Below are positions 7,733 to 16,309 of a stretch of 53,411 bases of DNA, piece after piece (positions within the stretch are counted from its first letter, which is position 1; each line of letters begins with the position of its first letter). Source of the stretch: an uncultured Porphyromonadaceae bacterium (GTDB lineage: Bacteria; Bacteroidota; Bacteroidia; Bacteroidales; Barnesiellaceae_A); contig UQMR01000005.1 of assembly GCA_900542255.1 (NCBI GenBank), positions 1-53,411 of the forward strand, read 5' to 3'. Position numbers and translations under genes: made by a program. The notes under the pieces are model-generated. The model did not search any database. It worked only from the letters and a program-made list of their open reading frames with translations, and was not told the origin of the DNA.

Positions 7733-8652
7733 TTACTGAATATAAGAATGCCCGGTTGCGATATATTCCCATTCACGCCAACGGCATGCAAAGCACGCTG
7801 TACGACGCATGGGGGTTACTCCTATCGGTACGAGGATTCGATACCATTGTCGTACTGGGTGTTTCGGGTTGCATATTTCTACCTCTTTTCAGGCTATTGT
7901 GCAGGAAACGCCTCATCGTCAATATCGACGGGCTGGAACACCGCCGTGCCAAATGGGGAAAGTTTGCCAAATGGTTCCTGCGCACCAGCGAGGCCATGGC
8001 TGTACGCCATGCCGATGTCGTCGTTGCCGACAACAAAGGCATACAAGATTATGTACAAGACACTTACGGTAAAAAGGCAGCTCTTATTGCTTACGGCGGC
8101 GACCATGTACTGCGTGAGGTATCTGAGAAAAAGCAACTCGATATCTTACAAAAATACGGATTGGAAAAAGCCAGTTATGCCATATCGGTATGCCGCATCG
8201 AGCCTGAGAATAATTGCCATATCACCCTCGAAGCCTTTGCACATCAGGGCATGAGACTCGTTTTTGTCGGTAATTGGGAATACAGCGAATATGGGACCGA
8301 GCTGAAAAAAAGATATTCCACATATCCTAATATTACGTTGCTCGACTCTCTCTATGACCTCGACATCCTCTATACACTGCGCTCTAATACGCAATTCTAC
8401 ATTCACGGCCATAGTGCCGGGGGTACCAACCCCTCGTTGGTCGAGGCGATGTTCTTCGGGCATCCCATCTTGGCGTATGATGTGATATACAACCGGGAGA
8501 CTACCCATAACGAGGCCTATTACTTCGACTCTGTCGAGTCGCTGGAACGCCTGTTGCAGCACGAGAATCTCACCGGGGAGGCCATGAAAACATATGCTTC
8601 CCGACACTATACCTGGCAACATATCGCCCGACAATACGAAGAGTTATATTGA
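7725..8652 (+). pseudogene. DUF1972-type glycosyltransferase, N-terminus missing
   Basis: From about base 7735 the frame matches the middle and C-terminus of DUF1972/rhamnosyltransferase-like glycosyltransferases: RYIPIHANGMQS, the TIVVLGVSG segment, NIDGLEHRRAKWGKF, and the GT4-like donor-site region HSAGGTNPSLVEAMF. Full-length relatives begin with a GIPARYGGFE-type acceptor-site loop and about 60 further residues; these are absent. The frame is open upstream only to 7660, inside the recombinase gene, and has no ATG before 7786 (M of GMQS). No N-terminal fragment was found elsewhere in the window. It is either a remnant or one half of a gene that DNA inversion can rebuild. Its original role was probably surface polysaccharide synthesis. 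Confidence 0.75.
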
Positions 8653-8836
8653 GGCTATGTACGATATAATGATACAGAAAAGTACTATACTAAATCAGAG
8701 TGCCTCAATCAATATCTAATAATCAACATATGTGCCGCACCGACTTGTCACGACCGGCCATATATATTATACACGCAATTTACTGCCCAATATATAAGTA
8801 GCATAAGATTTTAATTACACAACTCTCTTATCGTAA
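8653..8836. other. Intergenic, AT-rich, no gene recognised
   Basis: The 184 bases between the glycosyltransferase stop and the hairpin at 8837 hold no convincing reading frame or RNA gene on either strand. Confidence 0.5.
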
Positions 8837-8876
8837 GCCCGGTATATGTCGCGATGACATGTCCGGGCATTTTTTT
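8837..8876 (+). terminator. Rho-independent terminator
   Basis: GCCCGG at 8837-8842 pairs with CCGGGC at 8863-8868, with an inner ATGTC/GACAT pairing, followed by a run of seven T. It lies 184 bases after the glycosyltransferase and shields the next operon. Confidence 0.85.
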
Positions 8877-8932
8877 CGCTGCATATCGGAATATTAAATT
8901 TCAAGGCATACGCAATAATATTATTAAATTTA

Positions 8933-8963
8933 TTTGATTTTTGTTCGATATTAAATATATTTG
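8933..8963 (+). promoter_or_regulatory. Promoter for the A1S_2505-kptA operon
   Basis: TTTG (8933-8936), a 19-base spacer and TATATTTG (8956-8963) fit the Bacteroidota -33/-7 consensus well. It implies a leader of roughly 150 bases before the ATG at 9123, in which no riboswitch was recognised. Confidence 0.65.
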
Positions 8964-9122
8964 CAATAGAATAGAAGAAAGGCGCAACAAATTGCACCAT
9001 AAAGAAGTTATATATCAGAAACATCGGGCCGGTGTGCATATTTCAAATATTTCTCTTGCATTTGGCGCCTTCTCTTCTTTTACACTTAGCTTTGCGATAA
9101 TATTCACCAACAGTTATACAAC

Positions 9123-9521
9123 ATGAAAACGTCCTACACTCCCGATAATATCACCTCATTGGCTCCCCATGAGGTATTTGTCTTCGGCAGCAATCTGGCA
9201 GGAGCACATGCCGGTGGAGCCGCACGAGTTGCCGCCCGCAAGTTTGGTGCAGTATGGGGGCAAGGCGAAGGCTTGCAAGGGCAGAGTTATGCCATCCCCA
9301 CCATGCAGGGAGGGGTGGAAACGATAAAGCCCTACGTCGACAAATTTATCGACTTTGCGGCTTCGCATCCCGAGCTTACATTTTATGTAACCCGCATAGG
9401 ATGCGGCATTGCCGGCTTCAAAGAGAGCGATATAGCCCCATTGTTTACCCACGCAGCGGCTATAAAAAATATCGTCCTTCCACGAGAGTTTGCCGAGATT
9501 ATAGAAGCGGCCCAACCGTAG
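9123..9521 (+). CDS. A1S_2505-family protein (small, phage-associated family)
   Basis: The 132-residue protein has the pattern VFVFGSNLAGAHAGGAA near residues 18-34, then GQGEGLQGQSYAIPTMQGG and the conserved TRIGCGIAGF near residues 90-99, which I associate with the A1S_2505 family of phage non-structural proteins. The glycine-rich loops resemble those of macro (ADP-ribose-binding) domains, but that relation is my inference. It is followed 48 bases later by kptA, whose reaction releases ADP-ribose cyclic phosphate, so a role in handling an ADP-ribose derivative or a nucleotide is attractive. The biochemical function is not established. Confidence 0.75.
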   Translation: MKTSYTPDNITSLAPHEVFVFGSNLAGAHAGGAARVAARKFGAVWGQGEGLQGQSYAIPTMQGGVETIKPYVDKFIDFAASHPELTFYVTRIGCGIAGFKESDIAPLFTHAAAIKNIVLPREFAEIIEAAQP

Positions 9522-9569
9522 ATACCCCCCCGAAAATTTTGTTATTAACCCCTTATAATAGATTTCACC

Positions 9570-10124
9570 ATGACTTACTTCATCCATCAGTCGAAACGTT
9601 TGGCATACCTTCTGAGACATAGTTCTCTTCCCGATACACAAGGTTGGATGCTCATAGCCGACCTCATAGCCCGTCATGGGTTCACCCACGAGTTGCTCAA
9701 AGAGATTATCTATAACGACGAATTTGGCAGATATGAATTTTCGGGTGACAGGTCGGCCGTAAAGGCACGATACGGACACACCAATCATGTACATATAAAA
9801 CTGCCACCGGCCGTTCCACCCCAGAAGCTCTATCACGGTACGTCGGAAAAGGCGGTCGATAAAATACTCAAAGGGGGCATCAAGCGCATGCAACGACAGT
9901 ATGTACACCTTTCGGAGACGAAAGAAAAAGCCATCAAGGTAGGCCAGCGACACGGCAAGCCCGTGGTACTGACGATTGATACCGAAGCGATGTACCGGGA
10001 CGGATATACATTCCATTTCATCATAAAGGACGTATGGCTTACCAATCACATTGACCCTCGGTATATCACCATAGAGCGTACAGGAGATGCCGCGACCGAA
10101 GATGGCCCTGATACGGCGGAATAA
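9570..10124 (+). CDS. kptA: RNA 2'-phosphotransferase (Tpt1/KptA family)
   Basis: KptA moves a 2'-phosphate from RNA to NAD, giving ADP-ribose 1'',2''-cyclic phosphate and nicotinamide; in eukaryotes this completes tRNA splicing, while the bacterial substrate is unsettled. The 184-residue protein retains the likely catalytic Arg-His-Arg-Arg set: R16 and H17 in LLRHS, R67 in KARYGHT, and R127 in VGQRHG. LYHGT at 87-91 and VHLSET at 112-117 are the NAD-site motifs. It follows the A1S_2505-family gene by 48 bases and probably shares its promoter. No RNA ligase gene is nearby. Confidence 0.93.
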   Translation: MTYFIHQSKRLAYLLRHSSLPDTQGWMLIADLIARHGFTHELLKEIIYNDEFGRYEFSGDRSAVKARYGHTNHVHIKLPPAVPPQKLYHGTSEKAVDKILKGGIKRMQRQYVHLSETKEKAIKVGQRHGKPVVLTIDTEAMYRDGYTFHFIIKDVWLTNHIDPRYITIERTGDAATEDGPDTAE

Positions 10125-10230
10125 CCCGCCGTACCCTCCGTTAGCCGACAGAATACCTACTATCAAGTCATTGCCCGTTATTATTAATTATTTTATCGGG
10201 TGGCAAATGTTTTGTTTCGGGATTTTTACG

Positions 10231-10238
10231 TAACTTTG
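10231..10238 (+). promoter_or_regulatory. -7 promoter box for the DUF4301 gene
   Basis: TAACTTTG matches TAnnTTTG 36 bases before the ATG at 10275. It supports that start over an upstream in-frame TTG-type start at 10200. Confidence 0.6.
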
Positions 10239-10274
10239 AAGTATAAAAATAAATCTAATTCTAATACAAGCAAT

Positions 10275-11795
10275 ATGTTTAATCAAGATGACTTGCAGAC
10301 TTTCGCCTCTCGCGGTATTTCAGAAGCTGCAATAAACGAACAGTTACAATGTTTTGCAACCGGGTTTCCCTATCTCAAACTCGACGGGTCGGCCTCGGTA
10401 GGAAATGGCATCATGCGAGTAGACGAGCAGTCGGTAAAACAATATCTCGAAGCATGGGACAACTATCTGGCAGAAAACCACCGCATCGTGAAGTTTGTTC
10501 CTGCATCGGGCGCAGCCAGCCGCATGTTCAAGAATCTCTTTGAATTTCTCGATGCCGAATACGAAGTACCTACGACCGACTTCGAGAAGAAATTCTTCGA
10601 CAATATCGGGAAGTTTGCATTCTACGGCACATTGGATGAAACCTGCACACGTCTATATGGTAAAAATATCGCCTCACTCGTGCAGGAGGGTGAGTATAAG
10701 AAAGTCGTTGCCGCATTGCTCAATGCCGATGATATGAACTATGGCGCACTGCCCAAAGGCTTGCTCCTCTTCCATAGATATGAAGACCATATACGTACGG
10801 CCATGGAAGAGCATCTGGCCGAGGGCGCCCTATATGCAGGCAATGCCGCTCGCGAAGTGAATGTACATTTCACCGTGTCGCACGAGCACCTGCCGTTCTT
10901 CAAATCGCTTGTCGAGCAAATACGCGAGCAATACGAATCGCGCTACAACGTGCGCTACCACATCTCTTTCTCTGAGCAAAAGCCCTCTACCGACACCATT
11001 GCCGCCGATATGGACAACCAGCCTTTCCGCGACAACAACGGCAAGCTGCTGTTCCGCCCCGGTGGCCACGGCGTTCTCATAGAGAACCTCAACGACATAG
11101 ATGCCGATATTATTTTTGTAAAAAACATCGACAATGTTGTGCCCGACCGGCTGAAAGAGACTACCGTCATCTATAAAAAGGTCATCGGCGGTGTACTCGT
11201 CACATTGAAAGGAAAAATAGACAAATATGCGGCCCTGTTGCGCAGCGGCCAATATACCGCAGCCGACTTGGACGAAATATCGCATTTCCTGCAACACGAC
11301 CTTTGTGTAACCAACCGGCACGAAGCCGAGCTTACAGAGGCCGAGCGGGCCGAATACCTCCTGCGCAAGCTGAGCCGTCCGCTGCGCGTGTGCGGTATGG
11401 TGAAAAATGTGGGCGAGCCGGGCGGAGGTCCGTTCCTCGCATACAACCAAGACGGCACCATATCGTTGCAGATACTCGAAAGCTCGCAAATAGATATGAA
11501 AAATCCCGAAGCCAAGGCATCGTTCGAGCAAGGCACACACTTCAATCCCGTAGATTTGGTATGCGCCGTGCGTGATGGCGAAGGCAACAAATACGACCTG
11601 CCTCGCTACGTAGACAAGAACACAGGCTTTATCTCATTCAAATCCAAGAGCGGCCGCGAGCTGAAAGCTCTCGAATTGCCGGGATTGTGGAACGGCGCCA
11701 TGAGCGACTGGAACACCCTCTTCGTAGAGGTTCCCATCGAGACATTCAACCCCGTCAAGACGGTCAACGACCTGCTGCGCGAGCAACATCAATAA
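10275..11795 (+). CDS. DUF4301 family protein
   Basis: This 506-residue cytosolic protein matches the uncharacterised DUF4301 family of Bacteroidota through FVPASGAASRMFKNLFEFL near residues 75-93, the FRPGGHGVLIENLNDI segment near residue 262 and VKNVGEPGGGPFLAYN near residue 378. The ASGAASRM and GGHGVL loops look like nucleotide- or sugar-phosphate-binding loops of nucleotidyltransferase-like proteins, but no reaction is known. The start at 10275 follows a promoter box. A bidirectional hairpin at 11881 lies after it. Confidence 0.87.
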   Translation: MFNQDDLQTFASRGISEAAINEQLQCFATGFPYLKLDGSASVGNGIMRVDEQSVKQYLEAWDNYLAENHRIVKFVPASGAASRMFKNLFEFLDAEYEVPTTDFEKKFFDNIGKFAFYGTLDETCTRLYGKNIASLVQEGEYKKVVAALLNADDMNYGALPKGLLLFHRYEDHIRTAMEEHLAEGALYAGNAAREVNVHFTVSHEHLPFFKSLVEQIREQYESRYNVRYHISFSEQKPSTDTIAADMDNQPFRDNNGKLLFRPGGHGVLIENLNDIDADIIFVKNIDNVVPDRLKETTVIYKKVIGGVLVTLKGKIDKYAALLRSGQYTAADLDEISHFLQHDLCVTNRHEAELTEAERAEYLLRKLSRPLRVCGMVKNVGEPGGGPFLAYNQDGTISLQILESSQIDMKNPEAKASFEQGTHFNPVDLVCAVRDGEGNKYDLPRYVDKNTGFISFKSKSGRELKALELPGLWNGAMSDWNTLFVEVPIETFNPVKTVNDLLREQHQ

Positions 11796-11880
11796 CCGGC
11801 ACACCCACTCTGTCGCTTTCATATACGGCGGGCCTGTCCCCCCGACTGCTGCCGCCGAGAGAGCAACAGAGCATCATAAA

Positions 11881-11918
11881 CAGAGGGCTGCGGCAAGATT
11901 TATTGCCGCAGCCCTCTG
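11881..11918. terminator. Bidirectional hairpin terminator
   Basis: A perfect 16-base-pair stem (11881-11896 with 11903-11918) and a 6-base loop lie between the convergent DUF4301 and UDG-like genes. The flanking sequence is AT-rich on both sides. Confidence 0.82.
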
Positions 11919-11919
11919 C

Positions 11920-12735
11920 CTATTTTATGTTACCGACTATCTCCGTCGCATATACCTCCGCAATATTTTCTGCCGTCGTGCCACATTCCCGCAATCGGCG
12001 AAATCTCCTAACCATCGCCCCGCGGGCCGTACCCGACAAATGAGGCAAAGGCAAAACACCTTGTATGCCGAATTTCCTGCACTTCTTTTCGGCCCGCCTG
12101 CCCAGGCATACAATAGCCGAGGGCCTGACACACTCAATCTCTCGTTTCAACACCTCGGCATACGCCTTCAAATGCGCCGCTGAAAATTTATCGGTTATTT
12201 TATGGTCATAGATAAAGAATTTGTTTGCGTCGGTTAGATAGACTCCATACCCCTCCCCTACAAGCATTTTCACCAGCATATCTGCCATTTTACCTCCTCT
12301 TGCATTTTGCCTGTGTTCCAGACCGTGCAAACCGAAAGGAGTTGAAACAACCGCATCGAAACACTCCCCATAACAGTCGTTATTTCTCAAAGGGTCCTGT
12401 GCAATAATCATTATACACTTGTTATCTTCCTGCATATTGAACCAAACAGGCAAGTCCACACCGATAGCCCCCATATGCAGGGCCTTGATGTCTGCACCCA
12501 ATGGAGAATTACCTATCGGAATGGTTACAGATGTGGTATCATCATATTCTCTAAACGGCTTCAATTCATCCGTAAAGACTTGCTGCCACTCGGCACAGGT
12601 ACAATCGTAACAATCACGCATTTGTTTATATCGCAACGCTGTCTTGTACAGAGACTCCACACCCAACAACGTCTCGGCTACAAGGCGTGGAATATCATAA
12701 GACAGACTGCATTCGTTACAGAACAGCTCTTTCAT
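11920..12735 (-). CDS. Uracil-DNA glycosylase-like superfamily protein with N-terminal cysteines
   Basis: The 271-residue protein has the outline of the UDG fold: IIAQDPLRN where UDGs have the water-activating GQDPYH loop, a central CLGRRAEKKC strand, and LPLPHLSG where the second catalytic motif (HPS) sits. LTDANKFF lies between them. The N-terminus carries C6-x2-C9 and C42-x2-C45-x-C47, which could bind zinc or an iron-sulfur cluster. Both active-site motifs are altered, so glycosylase activity is uncertain; it may be a nucleic-acid binder of this fold. The start may be 12735 or 12744, the latter with GGAAAG 6 bases upstream. It is a single gene with no operon partner. Confidence 0.65.
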   Translation of the reverse strand: MKELFCNECSLSYDIPRLVAETLLGVESLYKTALRYKQMRDCYDCTCAEWQQVFTDELKPFREYDDTTSVTIPIGNSPLGADIKALHMGAIGVDLPVWFNMQEDNKCIMIIAQDPLRNNDCYGECFDAVVSTPFGLHGLEHRQNARGGKMADMLVKMLVGEGYGVYLTDANKFFIYDHKITDKFSAAHLKAYAEVLKREIECVRPSAIVCLGRRAEKKCRKFGIQGVLPLPHLSGTARGAMVRRFRRLRECGTTAENIAEVYATEIVGNIK

Positions 12736-12744
12736 ACATATCAT

Positions 12745-13072
12745 TTCAATCTTTCCATAATAAAAAAACTCCTGCACTGTACAGCATAGTGAGATGTCGC
12801 TGCCACACAGGAATAAAACAAATATCACTTCTCTCCCCAAACAGCTGTCACAAGAAACAATACTTGTTTTTTCTTCCTATAATTATACACAGAAACAGCG
12901 AAATGGCATCCATTCCAGAGAGAAATTTTACGCAATCGGGAGTATTTTTCAGAAATCGTTGAGGGTAAGGATAATAAATACCTCCCAACACATACTTTGC
13001 TGCAAGCAGAGAAGAAGCGCCTAAGAGGCAGAGCCCCCATATCGGTATAATTTCAAGGAGGTGGAATGGCAA
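12745..13072. other. Intergenic region, nothing convincing
   Basis: The 330 bases upstream of the UDG-like gene must hold its promoter, but no clear TAnnTTTG box was found on the minus strand. A 78-codon hydrophobic frame on the minus strand (12848-13084) begins with GTG inside the terminator stem and is not credible. Confidence 0.45.
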
Positions 13073-13108
13073 AAACCGGGCCACCTGTCAAGACAGATGG
13101 CCCGGTTT
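13073..13108 (-). terminator. Rho-independent terminator after the DUF362 gene
   Basis: A 17-base stem with one mismatch (13073-13089 with 13092-13108) and a 2-base loop is followed, on the minus strand, by five T. It lies 187 bases beyond the DUF362 gene. Confidence 0.8.
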
Positions 13109-13295
13109 ATTTCGTGACAGCCTCATACATCCCGGAGCTTCTCCCATACACGACTCCGACGCGCGGTATTGATACCTCTCGCCCTGCCTCTTCTTCGGCC
13201 ATGGGAGCCTTGCCTCTTGGGCAATTCGGGGGATGAGGAGCTGCGTGATTATCCGTTCTGTTGTCCTTCTATCGCAACAGGGATAGAACGGCATT
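13109..13295. other. Untranslated 3' region of the DUF362 gene, nothing recognised
   Basis: The stretch between the stop codon and the terminator hairpin has no supported gene on either strand. Confidence 0.4.
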
Positions 13296-14417
13296 CTATT
13301 TCACCGTTATCAGCTCATATTGCGTCGAGCCCAACCCAATCTTCTCGGCATGACGTTGCGCAGCCTCCCAATGGGTATCGGGATGGAGAAGATGGAACTT
13401 GTCGGCACCTTCGAGCGACTCGTGCTCATGCTTGCAGTGCAGTACGTTGTCGGAGGGCAACACGGGCGACTTTATCACCAAATCGGCACAAGCCTGGTCG
13501 AGGGCAACCGGGTCGAACGAAGCCAATATGCCTATATTGGGTATGACGGCAGCATCGTTGTGGTTCCAGCAATCGCACTCGGGCGATACGTCTACGATAA
13601 AACTGACGTGGAAATTGGGCTTGTCTTTCAATACGGCATAGGTATATTCGGCAATCTTATAATTGAGGCGTTCGGTCGTGTCGTCGGCTCCGGGCAATGC
13701 GGCTCCGTATTGGCACATGGCGATACACTGTCCGCATCCTACGCACACAGCATAATCGATGACCGCCTTGCGCTCCTGCAACGACAAAGCGCCGTGGGCG
13801 CAATGGCGCACACAACTGCCGCATCCCACGCATTTATCGGCCTTTATACGGGGCTGAGCGCCGCTATGCAGTTCCAATTTTCCGCCCCGGCTGGCAGCTC
13901 CCATCCCCAAGTTTTTGAGAGCGCCGCCAAAACCGGCCTGCTCATGCCCCTTGAAGTGGTTCATAGATATAATGATGTCGGCATCGACAATGGCTGTACC
14001 TATCTTGGGACTTTTGCAATACTCTCCGTCGATGGGCACCTCTACATAGTCTGTTCCTTTCAATCCGTCGGCTATGATTACCGGGCATTGCGCCGATATG
14101 GGATTGTAACCATTCTCCATAGCACTCTGCAAGTGGTCTACGGCATTGGCACGCTTACCCGAATAGAGCGTATTGGAGTCGGTAAGAAACGGTTTTGCTC
14201 CCAACGAACGCAGAATGGCCGCCATACGCGCCGCATATTGCGGGCGCAAGTAAGCCAAATTTCCCGGTTCGCCAAAATGTATTTTTATGGCAACAAACTT
14301 ATTCTCAAAATCAATGTCGGCAATACCTGCCCGACGTACCAGCCGCTCCATCTTATCGAGCAAATTGTTGGTAGGCGTAGTACGCATGTTTGTAAAATAA
14401 ACTTTCGATTTCTCCAT
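13296..14417 (-). CDS. DUF362 protein with two [4Fe-4S] ferredoxin motifs
   Basis: The 373-residue cytosolic protein has the DUF362 domain in its first 185 residues and around 240-370 (KIHFGEPGN near 45, NHFKGHEQAGFGGALKN near 153). A bacterial-type 2[4Fe-4S] ferredoxin is inserted between them, with C196, C199, C202, C206 and C225, C228, C231, C235 as ligands. Members of this family are often annotated as ferredoxin-like or 4Fe-4S binding proteins of unknown reaction. It is monocistronic, with a TATTTTTG promoter box at 14444-14451 and a terminator at 13073-13108. Confidence 0.92.
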   Translation of the reverse strand: MEKSKVYFTNMRTTPTNNLLDKMERLVRRAGIADIDFENKFVAIKIHFGEPGNLAYLRPQYAARMAAILRSLGAKPFLTDSNTLYSGKRANAVDHLQSAMENGYNPISAQCPVIIADGLKGTDYVEVPIDGEYCKSPKIGTAIVDADIIISMNHFKGHEQAGFGGALKNLGMGAASRGGKLELHSGAQPRIKADKCVGCGSCVRHCAHGALSLQERKAVIDYAVCVGCGQCIAMCQYGAALPGADDTTERLNYKIAEYTYAVLKDKPNFHVSFIVDVSPECDCWNHNDAAVIPNIGILASFDPVALDQACADLVIKSPVLPSDNVLHCKHEHESLEGADKFHLLHPDTHWEAAQRHAEKIGLGSTQYELITVK

Positions 14418-14443
14418 AGGTTATATTAGAGTAATTGTTTCAT

Positions 14444-14451
14444 CAAAAATA
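14444..14451 (-). promoter_or_regulatory. -7 promoter box for the DUF362 gene
   Basis: TATTTTTG on the minus strand fits TAnnTTTG, 26 bases before the ATG at 14417. Confidence 0.5.
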
Positions 14452-14514
14452 CGATGATTTTTCGGGACGGAGAAATTAAACACATCTTTTTCTCCCGACG
14501 AAATGATTTTATAC

Positions 14515-14522
14515 TAATTTTG
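14515..14522 (+). promoter_or_regulatory. -7 promoter box for the WG-repeat lipoprotein gene
   Basis: TAATTTTG fits TAnnTTTG, 25 bases before the ATG at 14548. Confidence 0.55.
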
Positions 14523-14547
14523 CGTCATATCTTATACCTCTTGCCGT

Positions 14548-15666
14548 ATGAAAACTCTTTTAGCAGCATCTATCGCAACCATCCTCGTGTTGGCCTCTTG
14601 CTCACGCAAAGAAGTTACTCCCGTAGAGTATTTCCCTTTCAAGACCGAGACGACCGACTTTTGGGGTATGATGGGTTTAGACGGCAATATCTTGTTCGAC
14701 GGGAGATTCATGTACTGTCCCTCAGTGTCGTCGCGAGGCTTATTCATGGCACGTGAGGAGAACGGACTGCTATCGTTCTACACCGCTGAGGCCAATCCCC
14801 GCAAAATAGGGAAAGACTACTATACGTCGGCCAAGTTGTTTCTTTACAGCGACTACACGCCTGTACGCAAAAAAGACGAATACAATATTACCATTATCAA
14901 TAAAAAGGGCGAAGAGGTGGCCAAACTACCGCAACAGATTATCGACGTAGGCTTCTTTGCCGAAGGGCTGGCCCCTTTCAGAAGCGACGACATAAGGCCG
15001 CGCATGGGCTATATTGACGAAAAAGGCAACGTAAAAATAGAACCCCAGTATATCGTGGCGACCAATTTTTTGTGCGGAGTTGCCCTTGTCGCTTATGAAA
15101 AAAACGACGAGATGACCATCTCCATCATCGGGAGCAATGGCAAGACGGTATATACCTTCGACCAAGGAATACGCCCCCTATCGTGGGAATACTCCGACGG
15201 GCTGCTGGCGGTCATCGACACCGTCGGGAAGATAGGCTTTATAGATACCCGCGGCAAAATAGCCATAAAACCTGCCGAAGAACTGAAACTGTGCCAACCC
15301 CTCAACCCTGCCAACATCCCCTATACCTTCAAAAACGGACGTTGCATATATTATGACGGAGAACACTACGGGCTGCTCGACAGGAAGGGCAACATCGCCG
15401 TGCCGGCGCAATACAAAACCATCTATTTAGGCGAAGGTGGGCTCTTTGCCGTAGAGAATACACGCAACGAATGGGGTTGTATCGATGGCGATGGCAATAC
15501 CGTCCTGCCGTTTGAATACGTGACAGGCGAGATACGTCCGTCGATAGATGCTCATGCCATAGTGGTCCAAAACGAGTCGGGACGGTATAAGATTGTAAAC
15601 GAACAAGGCAAAACCATCAGCCACCTTACCTTCTCGCAATACCAAAGCAAATATTACAACCTGTAA
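14548..15666 (+). CDS. WG-repeat lipoprotein
   Basis: The 372-residue product has a lipoprotein signal peptide with lipobox LASC (C18), so it is exported and lipid-anchored. The rest is built of WG-type repeats: FWGMMGLDGNILF, RMGYIDEKGNVKIEPQY, KIGFIDTRGKIAIKP, YGLLDRKGNIAVPAQY and EWGCIDGDGNTVLPFEY are clear copies at spacings of roughly 40-80 residues. WG repeats form beta-rich surface scaffolds and are thought to mediate binding; no ligand is known here. A second lipoprotein gene follows 65 bases later and may be co-transcribed. Confidence 0.9.
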   Translation: MKTLLAASIATILVLASCSRKEVTPVEYFPFKTETTDFWGMMGLDGNILFDGRFMYCPSVSSRGLFMAREENGLLSFYTAEANPRKIGKDYYTSAKLFLYSDYTPVRKKDEYNITIINKKGEEVAKLPQQIIDVGFFAEGLAPFRSDDIRPRMGYIDEKGNVKIEPQYIVATNFLCGVALVAYEKNDEMTISIIGSNGKTVYTFDQGIRPLSWEYSDGLLAVIDTVGKIGFIDTRGKIAIKPAEELKLCQPLNPANIPYTFKNGRCIYYDGEHYGLLDRKGNIAVPAQYKTIYLGEGGLFAVENTRNEWGCIDGDGNTVLPFEYVTGEIRPSIDAHAIVVQNESGRYKIVNEQGKTISHLTFSQYQSKYYNL

Positions 15667-15731
15667 GGGTTGCCCCGAACCAAACGACGCTGCCATTTGT
15701 TTATTGGCAAAAAACCAATAAATAAATCACA

Positions 15732-16214
15732 ATGAAAAAAACCGCATTTTTCATGGCAGCCCTTCTATTGCTGGCTGCCTGCAACTCAGAGAAAAAGAAT
15801 ACCGTAGAGCAAGAGGCTTGGGCTATGGAGACCGACTCGACAGGCATGAGCGAGGTATATGCCTATGAAGGCCGGGTGAAAGCTCATGGCAAAATGCCTG
15901 CTGCACACTATTGGGTAGTGATAACGGAGCAAATGGACAGCATAAATGGGACTTACACGATGACAACGACTTATATCGTTGCCGACACCTTGCAAAACAA
16001 GTCGATGAAAAGCCGCGGCAAGAAGTTTACACGCTGGGGGTTACACGGCGACAAGAAAGCCAAGGTATATGCTCTCGCCCCCGACAGCGGCTCGACCGAC
16101 TCGGTATTCCTATACGTAGAGACCGATACGACCGTGGTGATGCTCGACCATTCGATGCAAAAACCGGCCAACCCCGAGGGTTACCGCCTGAAAAAAACCG
16201 AGACCTTAAAATGA
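15732..16214 (+). CDS. NlpE-like lipoprotein
   Basis: The 160-residue product has a signal peptide with lipobox LAAC (C16). The mature part follows the small beta-barrel pattern of NlpE N-terminal-like domains: a GTYTMTTTY strand, GKKFTRWG, KVYALAPDSG and a closing MLDHSMQKP/YRLKKTE. The CxxC of E. coli NlpE is absent, so copper or thiol sensing is unlikely. An 8-bp hairpin (TTTATTGG/CCAATAAA, 15700-15722) lies directly before the start codon. A bidirectional terminator follows at 16256. The NlpE relation is moderately sure. Confidence 0.72.
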   Translation: MKKTAFFMAALLLLAACNSEKKNTVEQEAWAMETDSTGMSEVYAYEGRVKAHGKMPAAHYWVVITEQMDSINGTYTMTTTYIVADTLQNKSMKSRGKKFTRWGLHGDKKAKVYALAPDSGSTDSVFLYVETDTTVVMLDHSMQKPANPEGYRLKKTETLK

Positions 16215-16255
16215 TGGAGAAAAAGTAAATAAAAGAGCCATAGAAACGATAAGCA

Positions 16256-16288
16256 GAAACCGGCCTCAGATATTCTGAGGCCGGTTTC
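16256..16288. terminator. Bidirectional hairpin terminator
   Basis: A perfect 14-base-pair stem (16256-16269 with 16275-16288) lies between the convergent NlpE-like and nitrilase genes; T-rich sequence follows on the plus strand. Confidence 0.82.
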
Positions 16289-16309
16289 TTATTGATCTCT
16301 ATCCAGATA

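Noticed and set aside
8941..9126. 61-codon frame before the A1S_2505-family gene
   Set aside because: It lies over the promoter and leader, overlaps the next start and shows no domain.
12848..13084. 78-codon hydrophobic frame on the minus strand upstream of the UDG-like gene
   Set aside because: It begins with GTG inside a terminator stem and has no recognised family.
13320..14429. 369-codon frame antisense to the DUF362 gene
   Set aside because: It is a shadow of codon bias on the opposite strand; the minus-strand gene has clear cysteine motifs, promoter and terminator.
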